Shown piece by piece: positions 16,079 through 23,749 of a DNA stretch of 64,000 nt. This DNA comes from Kordia sp964351775 (GTDB taxonomy: Bacteria; Bacteroidota; Bacteroidia; Flavobacteriales; Flavobacteriaceae). How positions within the stretch are numbered: position 1 is the stretch's first letter; each line of letters begins with the position of its first letter. A program made the position numbers and the translations under genes. The stretch covers positions 1-64,000 of the forward strand of contig CAYGPQ010000004.1 in the NCBI GenBank assembly GCA_964351775.1. The letters run 5' to 3'. The notes under the pieces were generated by a model, which searched no databases, was not told the DNA's origin, and worked only from the letters and a program-made list of their open reading frames with translations.

Positions 16079-17173
16079 ATGAAATATGTCTTTACTTTTT
16101 TAGTGCTCATTCATGGAATCATTCATCTTTTTGGTTTTGTGAATGCTTTTTTTTCTACGGAAGCAAGCAAACAAGTGCTGGGCATTTCCAAACCTATTGG
16201 CGCTTTTTGGTTGGTAACTTTTATTCTGTTTATTGTTACGGCAGTTTCTTTTTTCAATGCTAAAAAATGGTTTTATATAGCTTTCATCGCGGTGTGTGTA
16301 TCACAAATTCTAATATTTACGGTATGGAATGATGCCAAATTTGGTACAATTCTTAATATCATTATTTTGTTCGTGAGCATCAGTGCTTTTGGAAATTATT
16401 CTTTTGATAAAATGGTTGAAAAAGAAGTGGATGAATTGTTGAACGCCAGTCACATTTCAAAACATACGACTTCTGAAAATGATCTTTTACAACTTCCCGA
16501 AATCGTCCAGAAATGGCTGAAAACTTCGGGCGTTATTGGTAAGCAAGAGCTATCTTCAGTACGATTACAACAAAAAGGGGAAATGCGAACCCAACCCAGC
16601 AGTAATTGGATGCCTTTTGAAGCCATTCAATATTTCAACACTAAAAATCCAGCTTTTATTTGGCATACAAACGTAAAAGCAATGCCAATGATTTCCATGG
16701 TTGGACGTGATAAGTTATGGAACGGAGAAGGCGAAATGTTTATCAAATTAGCAGGAATCATTCCTGTGGTAAATGAAGGAAAAAACCATAAAATAAATTC
16801 AGGTACCATGCTTCGTTTTTTGAGCGAAATGTGTTGGTTTCCTTCTGCTGTTTTGAATGATTATATCGTTTGGGAAACTATCGATGAAACTTCTGCGAAA
16901 GCTACTTTTACATATAATGATCAAGAAGTTTCGGGCGTATTCTATTTTACGCCATCGGGCGATGTAACAGCGTTTGAAGCTGAACGTTATTATGGAGGTG
17001 GAAAAGCGGCTCAACTTGAAACTTGGCGTATTGAAATGATTTCTTATAAAGTGTTTCACGGAATTAAAATTCCCAACAAAGCCAACGTGACGTGGAAACT
17101 AACAGCAGGAGATTTTCATTGGCTTTCACTCGAAATCACTGCTATTGACTACAATATAAAAACAAGGTATTAA
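16079..17173 (+). CDS. membrane protein with DUF6544-like C-terminal domain
   Basis: A protein of about 364 residues. The N-terminus has three to four transmembrane helices ('FTFLVLIHGIIHLFGFVNAFF', then others to about residue 105), followed by a globular domain of about 250 residues rich in aromatic strands ('FNTKNPAFIWHTNVKAMP', 'FEAERYYGGGKAAQLETW'). The layout matches DUF6544-type proteins, whose function is unknown. I chose the ATG at 16079 (MKYVFTFLVL), 5 bp after the preceding stop, over an ATG at 16061 that overlaps the upstream gene. Third gene of the FNR-box operon. It converges with the next minus-strand gene, overlapping 4 bp. Confidence 0.65.
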   Translation: MKYVFTFLVLIHGIIHLFGFVNAFFSTEASKQVLGISKPIGAFWLVTFILFIVTAVSFFNAKKWFYIAFIAVCVSQILIFTVWNDAKFGTILNIIILFVSISAFGNYSFDKMVEKEVDELLNASHISKHTTSENDLLQLPEIVQKWLKTSGVIGKQELSSVRLQQKGEMRTQPSSNWMPFEAIQYFNTKNPAFIWHTNVKAMPMISMVGRDKLWNGEGEMFIKLAGIIPVVNEGKNHKINSGTMLRFLSEMCWFPSAVLNDYIVWETIDETSAKATFTYNDQEVSGVFYFTPSGDVTAFEAERYYGGGKAAQLETWRIEMISYKVFHGIKIPNKANVTWKLTAGDFHWLSLEITAIDYNIKTRY

Positions 17174-17658
17174 TAGCCTAATTTGTTTTTTACATTTGGA
17201 ACTTCCCATTGAATCATTTCCTTTAAAAAATCATCTACTTTTTCTATAATGAGTTTTTCGGTGATGCTTTTTGGATCATAAGTTTCTAACTCTACACTAT
17301 CATTTTCTATGGGAGTTTGTTCTATATACGGAAATAAAATAAAGGTATGGATATCACCGCTGTATGATTGCGAAAAAACCAAAGCGCCGCCTTGTATGAA
17401 CTGATAGGTTGGTATTTCATTTGTACAATCCATCAATTCTTTTGGGAAAGAATCAAACGTAATATTAATGGCTTCATTGGTGCCTATCCAATTGAGTTCT
17501 TGTACTTTCCAACCAATATCATATTTTTCGCGAATTGAATTTAATGTATTGATTATTAGTTTTTTAGTGCTAGTTTTCCAAATCGTTTTTTTGTCCACCA
17601 CCGTTTTTATAGATGCTTTGTAATCGTTGACACGTTCTTCTAAATGTTCAATTTTCAT
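17170..17658 (-). CDS. hypothetical protein downstream of mlaD
   Basis: A 162-residue soluble protein that I do not recognise. The N-terminal 45 residues are helical and charged. The middle has alternating strands with 'SFPKELMDCTNEIPTYQFIQGGALVFSQSYSGDIHTF' and an acidic stretch follows. No signal peptide or membrane helix. It is on the same strand as mlaD with 6 bp between them, so it is probably the last gene of the mlaEFD operon. Its stop overlaps that of the convergent 16079 gene. Confidence 0.55.
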   Translation of the reverse strand: MKIEHLEERVNDYKASIKTVVDKKTIWKTSTKKLIINTLNSIREKYDIGWKVQELNWIGTNEAINITFDSFPKELMDCTNEIPTYQFIQGGALVFSQSYSGDIHTFILFPYIEQTPIENDSVELETYDPKSITEKLIIEKVDDFLKEMIQWEVPNVKNKLGY

Positions 17659-17664
17659 GACTTT

Positions 17665-18660
17665 TCAATTTGTTTTTTCCTTTTTAGCGGCTCTTTTTTC
17701 CTGACGTTCTAATTTTCTAAAATAACCTCTGGTCAAAAAATTATGCTTTAATGCTTCCATATTTTGATTGAATTTATCCGTTCCTTCATTGATATTTTTG
17801 AGTGTCGATTTTAAACTGTTCACCAGAGAAGTATCTTTTACGATATAATTGAAAGTGCCTTCGCTAGCGTTAAACTCATCTACAACCGAATTGATGTTGC
17901 TAAGTACATTTTCGATCTCAACACTGGATGTTTCCAAATTACTGACAATGTTTTTTAGTTTTATACCCGATATGGTATCGTTCATTAGCATGCCCAATAC
18001 GGTATCATCGTTTGTTTTTAGTTCGGTAATGATCTGATTTAATTCAGAAATCGATTTTGAAGCACCACTACTGGCCATTTTTAAATTGGTAATAGATTGT
18101 TGCAACTCTTTTGCCATAATGGTATCATTGAGTAATATGCCTAAGGTACCTTTTCCTTCAATCATACGCGTGGTGATTTTGAGTAAATCAGCCGTTAATA
18201 TGGCGGCATTTTCATTCGTAACACTTAGCGTGCTCAAGATATCATCGGCGCCAATTTTACTATATGATTCAATACGATCACCATTGCTAATTTCTGCGGC
18301 AATTCCTTTTCCTGGCACAATATTCACAATCATATTGCCCACCAAGCCATCAGAACTAATCGTTGCTACCGCATTTTTTTTAAGATGTTTGATGATTTTT
18401 TCTTCAATATTCATCTGAACTTCTATTGTAGAATCATTCATCATGGTAATGTCTTTTACCGTTCCTATATTAATTCCGGAATAGCGAACATTATTTCCTT
18501 TTTGCAACCCATTTACATTCTGAAAGTGTGAACTGATCGTAAACGTCGTACTAAACATATTTTTCCTTTGCCCAATTAAATAAACGCCTGCGATGAATAA
18601 AAGCGTTCCCAAAATGACAAAGAATCCTAGTCGTAATTTTTGTGCGTTTGTTTTTTTCAT
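17665..18660 (-). CDS. MlaD-family MCE-domain lipid-binding protein
   Basis: A 331-residue periplasmic substrate-binding component of an Mla-type phospholipid transporter. It has an N-terminal membrane anchor 'LRLGFFVILGTLLFIAGVYLIG' (about 7-28) and an MCE domain (about 38-115) with 'FQNVNGLQKGNNVRYSGINIGTV'. A long helical region follows, with three repeated 'GTLGILLNDT / DTVLGMLMNDT / GTFNYIVKDT' blocks, as in other long MCE proteins that form needle-like tubes. I set the start at the ATG 18660 (MKKTNAQKLRLGFF), 11 bp after the mlaF stop. An in-frame start at 18723 would overlap mlaF by 53 bp. Confidence 0.88.
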   Translation of the reverse strand: MKKTNAQKLRLGFFVILGTLLFIAGVYLIGQRKNMFSTTFTISSHFQNVNGLQKGNNVRYSGINIGTVKDITMMNDSTIEVQMNIEEKIIKHLKKNAVATISSDGLVGNMIVNIVPGKGIAAEISNGDRIESYSKIGADDILSTLSVTNENAAILTADLLKITTRMIEGKGTLGILLNDTIMAKELQQSITNLKMASSGASKSISELNQIITELKTNDDTVLGMLMNDTISGIKLKNIVSNLETSSVEIENVLSNINSVVDEFNASEGTFNYIVKDTSLVNSLKSTLKNINEGTDKFNQNMEALKHNFLTRGYFRKLERQEKRAAKKEKTN

Positions 18661-18670
18661 ACGTATCTTT

Positions 18671-19429
18671 TTATTTAAAAAATGCTTTAATTTTTGGATC
18701 TTTTGAGTTGTATAATTCTTCAAATGTTCCCACTGCGTAATCTATGCCATCAATCAGTAATATCATTTGATCGGCAATCACTCTTGCACAATCGATATCA
18801 TGTGTAATAATGATTGATGAGGTTCCATATTTTTGTTGAATTTCTTGCATGAGCATGATGATTTCTTTTGCCGTAATCGGATCCAAACCACTCGTTGGTT
18901 CATCATATAAAATTATTTTTGGCTTTAAAATGAGCGTACGCGCCAAGGCAATTCGTCGTTTCATGCCGCCCGATAATTCAGAAGGCATTAAATCTTGTGT
19001 ATTTGCCAAGCCAACATTTTCTAAGGCTTCCGCCACCAATTCGTTAATATCTGTATCTAAACTATTCTTTTGTGTATGTCGTCGCAGCGGAAATTCTAAA
19101 TTTTCTCGTACCGTCATAGAATCATATAATGCACTTCCTTGAAATAGAAATCCAATATCTGCACGTAAAATATCCAACGCTTCTTGATCGAGTTTGGTAA
19201 TATCGTTTTTCATCACAGAAATAGCACCGCTATCCGCTTCAAGCAAACCCACCAAACATTTAATCATGACCGATTTCCCGGAACCCGATTTTCCCATGAT
19301 GACCAAATTTTCCCCTTGATGTAGCTGCATGTTGAATCCGTTCAATACATGATTGTCGCCAAAACTTTTACGTAAGTCTTTAATTTCGAGAACAATCTCT
19401 TGATTCGCTCTATTTTTTTTATCCATCAT
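18671..19429 (-). CDS. MlaF-type ABC transporter ATP-binding protein
   Basis: A 252-residue ATPase that powers retrograde or anterograde phospholipid transport with MlaE. Walker A is in 'VIMGKSGSGKSVMIKCLVGLLE', the Q-loop in 'IGFLFQGSALYDSMTVRENL', the signature is LSGGMKRRIAL, Walker B is ILYDEPTSGLDP and the switch His is in 'IIITHDIDCAR'. Length and motifs are normal for the family. Its ATG overlaps the mlaE stop (ATGA at 19426-19429), and mlaD follows by 11 bp, so mlaE-F-D is one translationally linked operon behind the FNR-box promoter at 20215-20257. Confidence 0.92.
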   Translation of the reverse strand: MMDKKNRANQEIVLEIKDLRKSFGDNHVLNGFNMQLHQGENLVIMGKSGSGKSVMIKCLVGLLEADSGAISVMKNDITKLDQEALDILRADIGFLFQGSALYDSMTVRENLEFPLRRHTQKNSLDTDINELVAEALENVGLANTQDLMPSELSGGMKRRIALARTLILKPKIILYDEPTSGLDPITAKEIIMLMQEIQQKYGTSSIIITHDIDCARVIADQMILLIDGIDYAVGTFEELYNSKDPKIKAFFK

Positions 19430-20208
19430 AAATCATAAAAAATATCTGTTACAAATACCGCAATAAAATCAATTATAAATAATAATAACGAAGTGAAAAC
19501 CACCGCCGAATTTGCTGCTTTTCCAACGCCTGCCGTTCCTTTTTTACAATAATATCCTTTAAAACTTCCCACCAAACCAATAGCCAATCCAAAAAAGATA
19601 GATTTGATCGTAGCTGGAACAATATCCCCAAACTCCAACGAATTGAAAACCTGCGTAAAGTATAGCGTAAACGATACATCGCCTTTTACATTTTCTACCA
19701 AATACGAACCAAATAGTGAAATGGCATCGCCAAAGAAAACGAGTAAAGGCAACATAAGCGTAGTTGCCAAAACACGCGTTACCACTAAGTATTTAAAAGG
19801 ATTTGTCCCAGAAACTTCCATGGCATCAATTTGTTCTGTAACGCGCATTGAGCCTAATTCGGCACCAATTCCTGAACCAATTCTTCCCGCACAAACCAAC
19901 GCTGTGATGATTGGGCCTATTTCTCTCACAATAGAAATTCCGACCATTGATGGCATCCACGAAACCGCACCAAATTCTTGTAAGGTTGGACGTGTTTGTA
20001 AAGTGAGTACCAAGCCAATGATAAATCCTGTAATGGTGACTAATAACAAGGAACGATTTCCCATGTAATAGCATTGTCGTAACAACTCTTTTAGCTCATA
20101 AGGACGCTTGAACGCTTCTTTAAAAAATCGTGCAGTGAAGTAGGAGAGTTCGCCTATTTCAATTAAAAAGGATTTGAATGGTGTTTTTATGTTATCTATA
20201 CCTGACAT
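19426..20208 (-). CDS. MlaE-family ABC transporter permease
   Basis: A 260-residue inner-membrane permease of the MlaE family with about five to six helices: an amphipathic N-terminus 'FLIEIGELSYFTARFFKEAF', then 'LLLVTITGFIIGLVL', the conserved loop 'REIGPIITALVCAGRIGSGIGAELGSMRVTEQIDAM', and later helices. Start choice matters: an in-frame TTG at 20217 lies inside the predicted -7 box (20222-20215), so I use the ATG at 20208 (MSGIDNIK). That leaves a leader of only about 2 nt, so the message may be nearly leaderless. First gene of the mlaEFD operon. Confidence 0.88.
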   Translation of the reverse strand: MSGIDNIKTPFKSFLIEIGELSYFTARFFKEAFKRPYELKELLRQCYYMGNRSLLLVTITGFIIGLVLTLQTRPTLQEFGAVSWMPSMVGISIVREIGPIITALVCAGRIGSGIGAELGSMRVTEQIDAMEVSGTNPFKYLVVTRVLATTLMLPLLVFFGDAISLFGSYLVENVKGDVSFTLYFTQVFNSLEFGDIVPATIKSIFFGLAIGLVGSFKGYYCKKGTAGVGKAANSAVVFTSLLLFIIDFIAVFVTDIFYDL

Positions 20209-20214
20209 AGATAC

Positions 20215-20257
20215 CAAATATATAGGAATCGTTGTGTGTATAAAATGATAAAAATCA
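20215..20257 (-). promoter_or_regulatory. FNR-type operator and -7 box of mlaEFD
   Basis: Operator TGATAAAAATCA at 20246-20257 (8 of 8) and minus-strand -7 box TATATTTG at 20222-20215 (6 of 6), spacing 29.5 bp. The predicted transcription start at about 20210 is 2 nt before the mlaE ATG. Confidence 0.7.
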
Positions 20258-20268
20258 TGTCTATAAGC

Positions 20269-20311
20269 TGATAATTATCATTTGAAGTATGCATCTGAAG
20301 TGATACTTTTA
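20269..20311 (+). promoter_or_regulatory. FNR-type operator and -7 box of the L,D-transpeptidase gene
   Basis: Operator TGATAATTATCA at 20269-20280, a fully symmetric palindrome, and -7 box TACTTTTA at 20304-20311, spacing 29.5 bp. Centre-to-centre distance to the mlaE operator is 23 bp, about two helical turns, so both sites can face the same side. Confidence 0.7.
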
Positions 20312-20348
20312 GTTTAGAATTAAAAAGTGAATCCCAAATACAGCTCAC

Positions 20349-21275
20349 ATGTTTAAAATGCCAATTAAGATAGTGACGATATTGATCATTGTATGGATAC
20401 TCATAAGCTGCTTTTGCCCAAAAGATGAAGCTATTAGAAAGCCTTTTCATTCAGATCTTTTTAAAAATAAACAAGATACCATTGCGTTGCAACGTATTGA
20501 AGTGATGCACGATGTTTTGGTCGAAAATTACTTTGAGTATATGGATTCTGTGGTATGTAAATACGATTCTGTAACCAAATATCCGCTAACAGAACATCTT
20601 TTGGTGCGTGCCAATTCGTGGATTATTGATACACTTCAACATACCGATTATTATGTAATGAAAGCGCGCGATTCTTTTGTGTACAATCAGAAGAAAATGA
20701 TCGTTTTACGCAAAGGTGCATTTCTAAATATTCCAGATTCCGTACTAGCTGACAAACTATTGTATGCCTTTCAACAAACAAAAATTGATATTAATATTCC
20801 AGAGTTTTCACTTCGTATTTATGAAGATTCTGTGCAATTGTATGAGTTTCCGATTAGAGTAGGAAGAAATGAAAAAAAATACCTTAAAATGTCGGGCAGA
20901 GTACAAGATTTAAAAACCAAAACAGGCGAAGGAACGATTGTTCAGCATGTGCGCAATCCGCGATTCGTCAATCCTGTAAATAATCATGAATATTTTGTGA
21001 CGAGGCGCGATGATGAGGAAATTACAAAACTACCACAAATTCCATTTATAGAAACCGAACTCAACGGCGTGCGGCATGGACAATTAATTCACCCAACTAC
21101 AAACCCGGTTACGTTAGGAAAAGCCTATTCTAACGGATGTATTGGCACGAATGAAGCAGATGCTTGGATTATTTATTATTATGCACCCATTGGCACTAAA
21201 ATAAAAATCAGATACGATTTAAAAGTACCGAATGAAAAAGGCGAACAGGTTATTTTAAAGGATATTTATCAGTAA
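20349..21275 (+). CDS. L,D-transpeptidase (YkuD-domain) lipoprotein
   Basis: A 308-residue envelope protein. The N-terminal hydrophobic segment ends in LISC, a lipobox, so it is probably a lipoprotein anchored in the cell envelope. An alternative ATG at 20358 would also fit. The YkuD catalytic domain (about 155-295) has 'FSLRIYEDSVQLYEFPIRVGR', then 'GVRHGQLIHPT' and 'LGKAYSNGCIGTNEADAW', giving the H...S-x-G-C pattern with catalytic Cys. These enzymes make 3-3 peptidoglycan crosslinks or attach lipoproteins. It is divergent from mlaEFD and has its own FNR box, suggesting envelope remodelling as part of the stress response. Confidence 0.85.
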   Translation: MFKMPIKIVTILIIVWILISCFCPKDEAIRKPFHSDLFKNKQDTIALQRIEVMHDVLVENYFEYMDSVVCKYDSVTKYPLTEHLLVRANSWIIDTLQHTDYYVMKARDSFVYNQKKMIVLRKGAFLNIPDSVLADKLLYAFQQTKIDINIPEFSLRIYEDSVQLYEFPIRVGRNEKKYLKMSGRVQDLKTKTGEGTIVQHVRNPRFVNPVNNHEYFVTRRDDEEITKLPQIPFIETELNGVRHGQLIHPTTNPVTLGKAYSNGCIGTNEADAWIIYYYAPIGTKIKIRYDLKVPNEKGEQVILKDIYQ

Positions 21276-21448
21276 CCATAAATGCTTCTTGGAAATGATG
21301 AGAAATCGGAATCACTACTTTTCACTGTAATTAGAATAGGAGCGTTGCTATTTTTAAAATAATACGTTAAATAAATGAAGGTTTATCCCTACCAACAAGC
21401 GAATCATTCTTTTTACCTTTAGAGGATAACCTAAAAAATATAATAATC

Positions 21449-21595
21449 ATGAAAAAACAGAACCTACAATCGTTACAACTTAACAAAAAGATCATTTCAA
21501 AAATGAATATAGACTCGGTAAAAGGTGGAGGATTTACCACAGGATCAGACTGTTTGTCGCAGTGTTTGGGACATGAGTGTCAAGATCATAGATAA
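21449..21595 (+). CDS. RiPP precursor peptide, lanthipeptide/GG-leader type, 48 residues
   Basis: A short gene easily missed. It encodes a leader with 'NLQSLQLNKKIISKM', the flavobacterial pattern of class I lanthipeptide or TIGR04149-like precursors, followed by a KGGG cleavage site and a core of about 20 residues (TTGSDCLSQCLGHECQDHR) with three Cys and several Ser/Thr. ATG at 21449, stop 21593-21595, strong terminator immediately after. No modification enzyme or protease/transport gene is nearby, so it must rely on enzymes encoded elsewhere. The leader resembles those of the peptides at 36445 and 36728. Confidence 0.75.
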   Translation: MKKQNLQSLQLNKKIISKMNIDSVKGGGFTTGSDCLSQCLGHECQDHR

Positions 21596-21615
21596 GCACT
21601 TTTTAATTCAAAAAC

Positions 21616-21646
21616 GAAAAAGCGAACTGAGGAGTTCGCTTTTTTG
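21616..21646. terminator. intrinsic terminator after the RiPP precursor, possibly bidirectional
   Basis: AAAAAGCGAACT (about 21617-21628) pairs with AGTTCGCTTTTTT (about 21633-21645) around a GAGG loop, followed by T on the plus strand and T on the minus strand. It serves 21449 and may also serve the convergent gene at 21669. Confidence 0.75.
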
Positions 21647-21668
21647 ATATGTTTTAGTTGGAAACAGT

Positions 21669-22025
21669 TTAACTCGCTTCTACAATTTCTAGGATATATG
21701 TTGGATCTTCGGCATCATTCAATACAAATTCTACGGAAGAGATATCAAAATCTTCCCAATCACTTGGGTCAATTGGCCAACCACCAATTTGATTATACTC
21801 TTTATCAAATACATTAAACATTGGGTAATTATAATCTGCCGTTCCAACGGCTATGCCGCCAAATACAGAAACACCATCAGAAAATTTTGCATACGAAGCT
21901 GCCATAAATTGCCCTTCATTTACACCTTGCGGGATTTTGAATTTTGATGGATCTTGCATCATCTCTGTCCATATTTTTTTTCCGTTTTTAGGAATTGTCA
22001 TCGTTGCTTTTAAAGTTGTTGCCAT
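21669..22025 (-). CDS. hypothetical protein beside the glycosidase-like gene
   Basis: A 118-residue soluble, acidic protein that I do not recognise. It reads 'ATLKATMTIPKNGKKIWTEMMQDPSKFKIPQG' and later 'GWPIDPSDWEDFDISSVEFVLND'. No signal peptide. I chose the ATG at 22025; an in-frame ATG at 22136 would add residues encoded by low-complexity sequence that overlaps the likely leader. It is separated by 142 bp from the upstream gene at 22168 on the same strand and could be cotranscribed. The repeated proline/aspartate turns suggest a beta-rich fold, no more. Confidence 0.55.
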   Translation of the reverse strand: MATTLKATMTIPKNGKKIWTEMMQDPSKFKIPQGVNEGQFMAASYAKFSDGVSVFGGIAVGTADYNYPMFNVFDKEYNQIGGWPIDPSDWEDFDISSVEFVLNDAEDPTYILEIVEAS

Positions 22026-22167
22026 AATTGAAAGATATTTTAAATTGATATTACTCAAATTTAGCAGTAATGACTCATTTAAAATAGCGTATAAATACCT
22101 TATTTTAAACACAAAAGGCTGAGATATACCTCTCAACCTTCTATTTTATGTATCTAAGAAAATGTAT

Positions 22168-23544
22168 TTACGGAATCAACGCTTTTATTTGATCAATTAA
22201 GGTTGCTCCTGTTGTTGAACCTGCTACTTTTTGTAGTGTATACAGTGGAATACTCATATTTCCAAAACCTCCATAAAATGTACTCGTAGTTCCCGTATTC
22301 ACTGGTGTTGATGACGTAGGGTATTCAAATAATCCAGTTAGTTTTAATTGCTGCTCATTGTTGAATTCAAAGTAACAATAGCCCATAAAATTTGTAGTAC
22401 TACTACTAGTTCCAGCTTTATTTGCTTTTAAATATGTTTCCATTGCACTTATTTGACCAAGTGCGGCAGTTGCTTGATCCTGTGTCGTAAATCCTCCACC
22501 ACGATTTGGCGTAAAAACTTCCATGAATAATAATGGCACATCAAATTTTGCAAACGGCCATGAAGAGGTACTTCCAGCGTCATACAATCCTAAGGTATTC
22601 GCCAAGGAATTTGGAAAAGGAGAAACACTCGAAACCTGACTTATATTTACGCTATTGTAATAATAACTTTTGTATGTTGAATCTGCCATACTAAGTCCTT
22701 TTACAGCAGTACCAAAGTTTGCTCCTAAAGCAGTACCATTTGGAGTTTTTGCATTTGCAGCGACACCATTTACCAAACAATTGAACCAACTTCCCGTATT
22801 TCCGCCTTGATCACCATTTGAAAAGGTAGCACTCAGCATTACATTGTTTGTAGAGATTCCTGAAATAGCCTTTCGGATATTCACAATCCACCAAATGGTA
22901 CGCTCTAAAAACTGAGAAGCTGAGGTAGGAGGACTCGAAATTCCTTGTCCAATATCACCTTCATTTCCAACACTGATAGAATGTATAGCGGTATGAATTT
23001 TATTGGTTGACGGATCTGTTATACTTGCGATAAATTGTTTGAAGTTTTTTTGAATAGCCGATGGTGCACTGGTTAATTTATAATCGGTTAACGCTGCATT
23101 GTTCCATGAATATTGATCATTTCCTAAAAAGTAATCTGAAACCGGAACGACTACTTTTACATTAGAAGTATTCGCATAATCTAAGAAGTTTATATGATCT
23201 AATCCAACATCAGAACTAGCCGTTGTACCACGCGCCATATCCCAATTGTACAATCGGATCAAATTAAATTTATGACTAGAAATCGTTCCTAAATCATCAC
23301 GATAATTTGGAGTGTTGTTTACAGGAACACTCGTAGTTCCAGCTGGTGGTGCCATATATTGATTGCTCCAAAATGATTGAAAAGCATCATTTGCAAAGTC
23401 AGAATCTCCCGTTTGTGAATTTGGTGCAGCGCTCCAACTTGGCCATGTAGGACTGTAATCGACACCGCGATAGCTAGGCCCAACATACCATGAAGCAGTA
23501 TGTACGCTTCCTCTTCCTTGTGTTCCAAATGAATTTTTATCCAT
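22168..23544 (-). CDS. putative TIM-barrel glycoside hydrolase-like protein
   Basis: A 458-residue protein with the look of a clan A (beta/alpha)8 glycosidase, nearest by eye to beta-1,3-glucanase types. 'HKFNLIRLYNWD' resembles an early barrel strand, 'HSISVGNEGDIG' offers the acid/base Glu after strand 4, and 'LLFMEVFTPNRGG' offers a nucleophile Glu after strand 7. 'MGYCYFEFNNEQQLK' follows. Very rich in Ser, Thr, Asn and Gly. It has no signal peptide, which is odd for such an enzyme: it may leave the cell by another route or act inside. The family assignment is tentative. Confidence 0.5.
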   Translation of the reverse strand: MDKNSFGTQGRGSVHTASWYVGPSYRGVDYSPTWPSWSAAPNSQTGDSDFANDAFQSFWSNQYMAPPAGTTSVPVNNTPNYRDDLGTISSHKFNLIRLYNWDMARGTTASSDVGLDHINFLDYANTSNVKVVVPVSDYFLGNDQYSWNNAALTDYKLTSAPSAIQKNFKQFIASITDPSTNKIHTAIHSISVGNEGDIGQGISSPPTSASQFLERTIWWIVNIRKAISGISTNNVMLSATFSNGDQGGNTGSWFNCLVNGVAANAKTPNGTALGANFGTAVKGLSMADSTYKSYYYNSVNISQVSSVSPFPNSLANTLGLYDAGSTSSWPFAKFDVPLLFMEVFTPNRGGGFTTQDQATAALGQISAMETYLKANKAGTSSSTTNFMGYCYFEFNNEQQLKLTGLFEYPTSSTPVNTGTTSTFYGGFGNMSIPLYTLQKVAGSTTGATLIDQIKALIP

Positions 23545-23696
23545 GATTAGTATTTTTAAAAGTTAATAATAGGTATTTTAATTAACTGCAAATTAGGGAT
23601 TACATACGATGAAATTATCAGAAGAATTACGTGTCTTTACAAAATGGGCAATTTTACGTGGGTAATCGTTTAGATCAGATTTTTAAAATTATTCAT

Positions 23697-23727
23697 AAAA
23701 AAAGCTCCCATAATTGGAAGCTTTCTT
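23697..23727 (-). terminator. intrinsic terminator of the M28 peptidase gene
   Basis: On the minus strand AAGCTTCC pairs with GGGAGCTT across AATTAT and is followed by a long T run (23705-23697). It lies 23 bp after the stop at 23750. Confidence 0.75.
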
Positions 23728-23749
23728 GATTCTTTATAAGTAATGTGTT

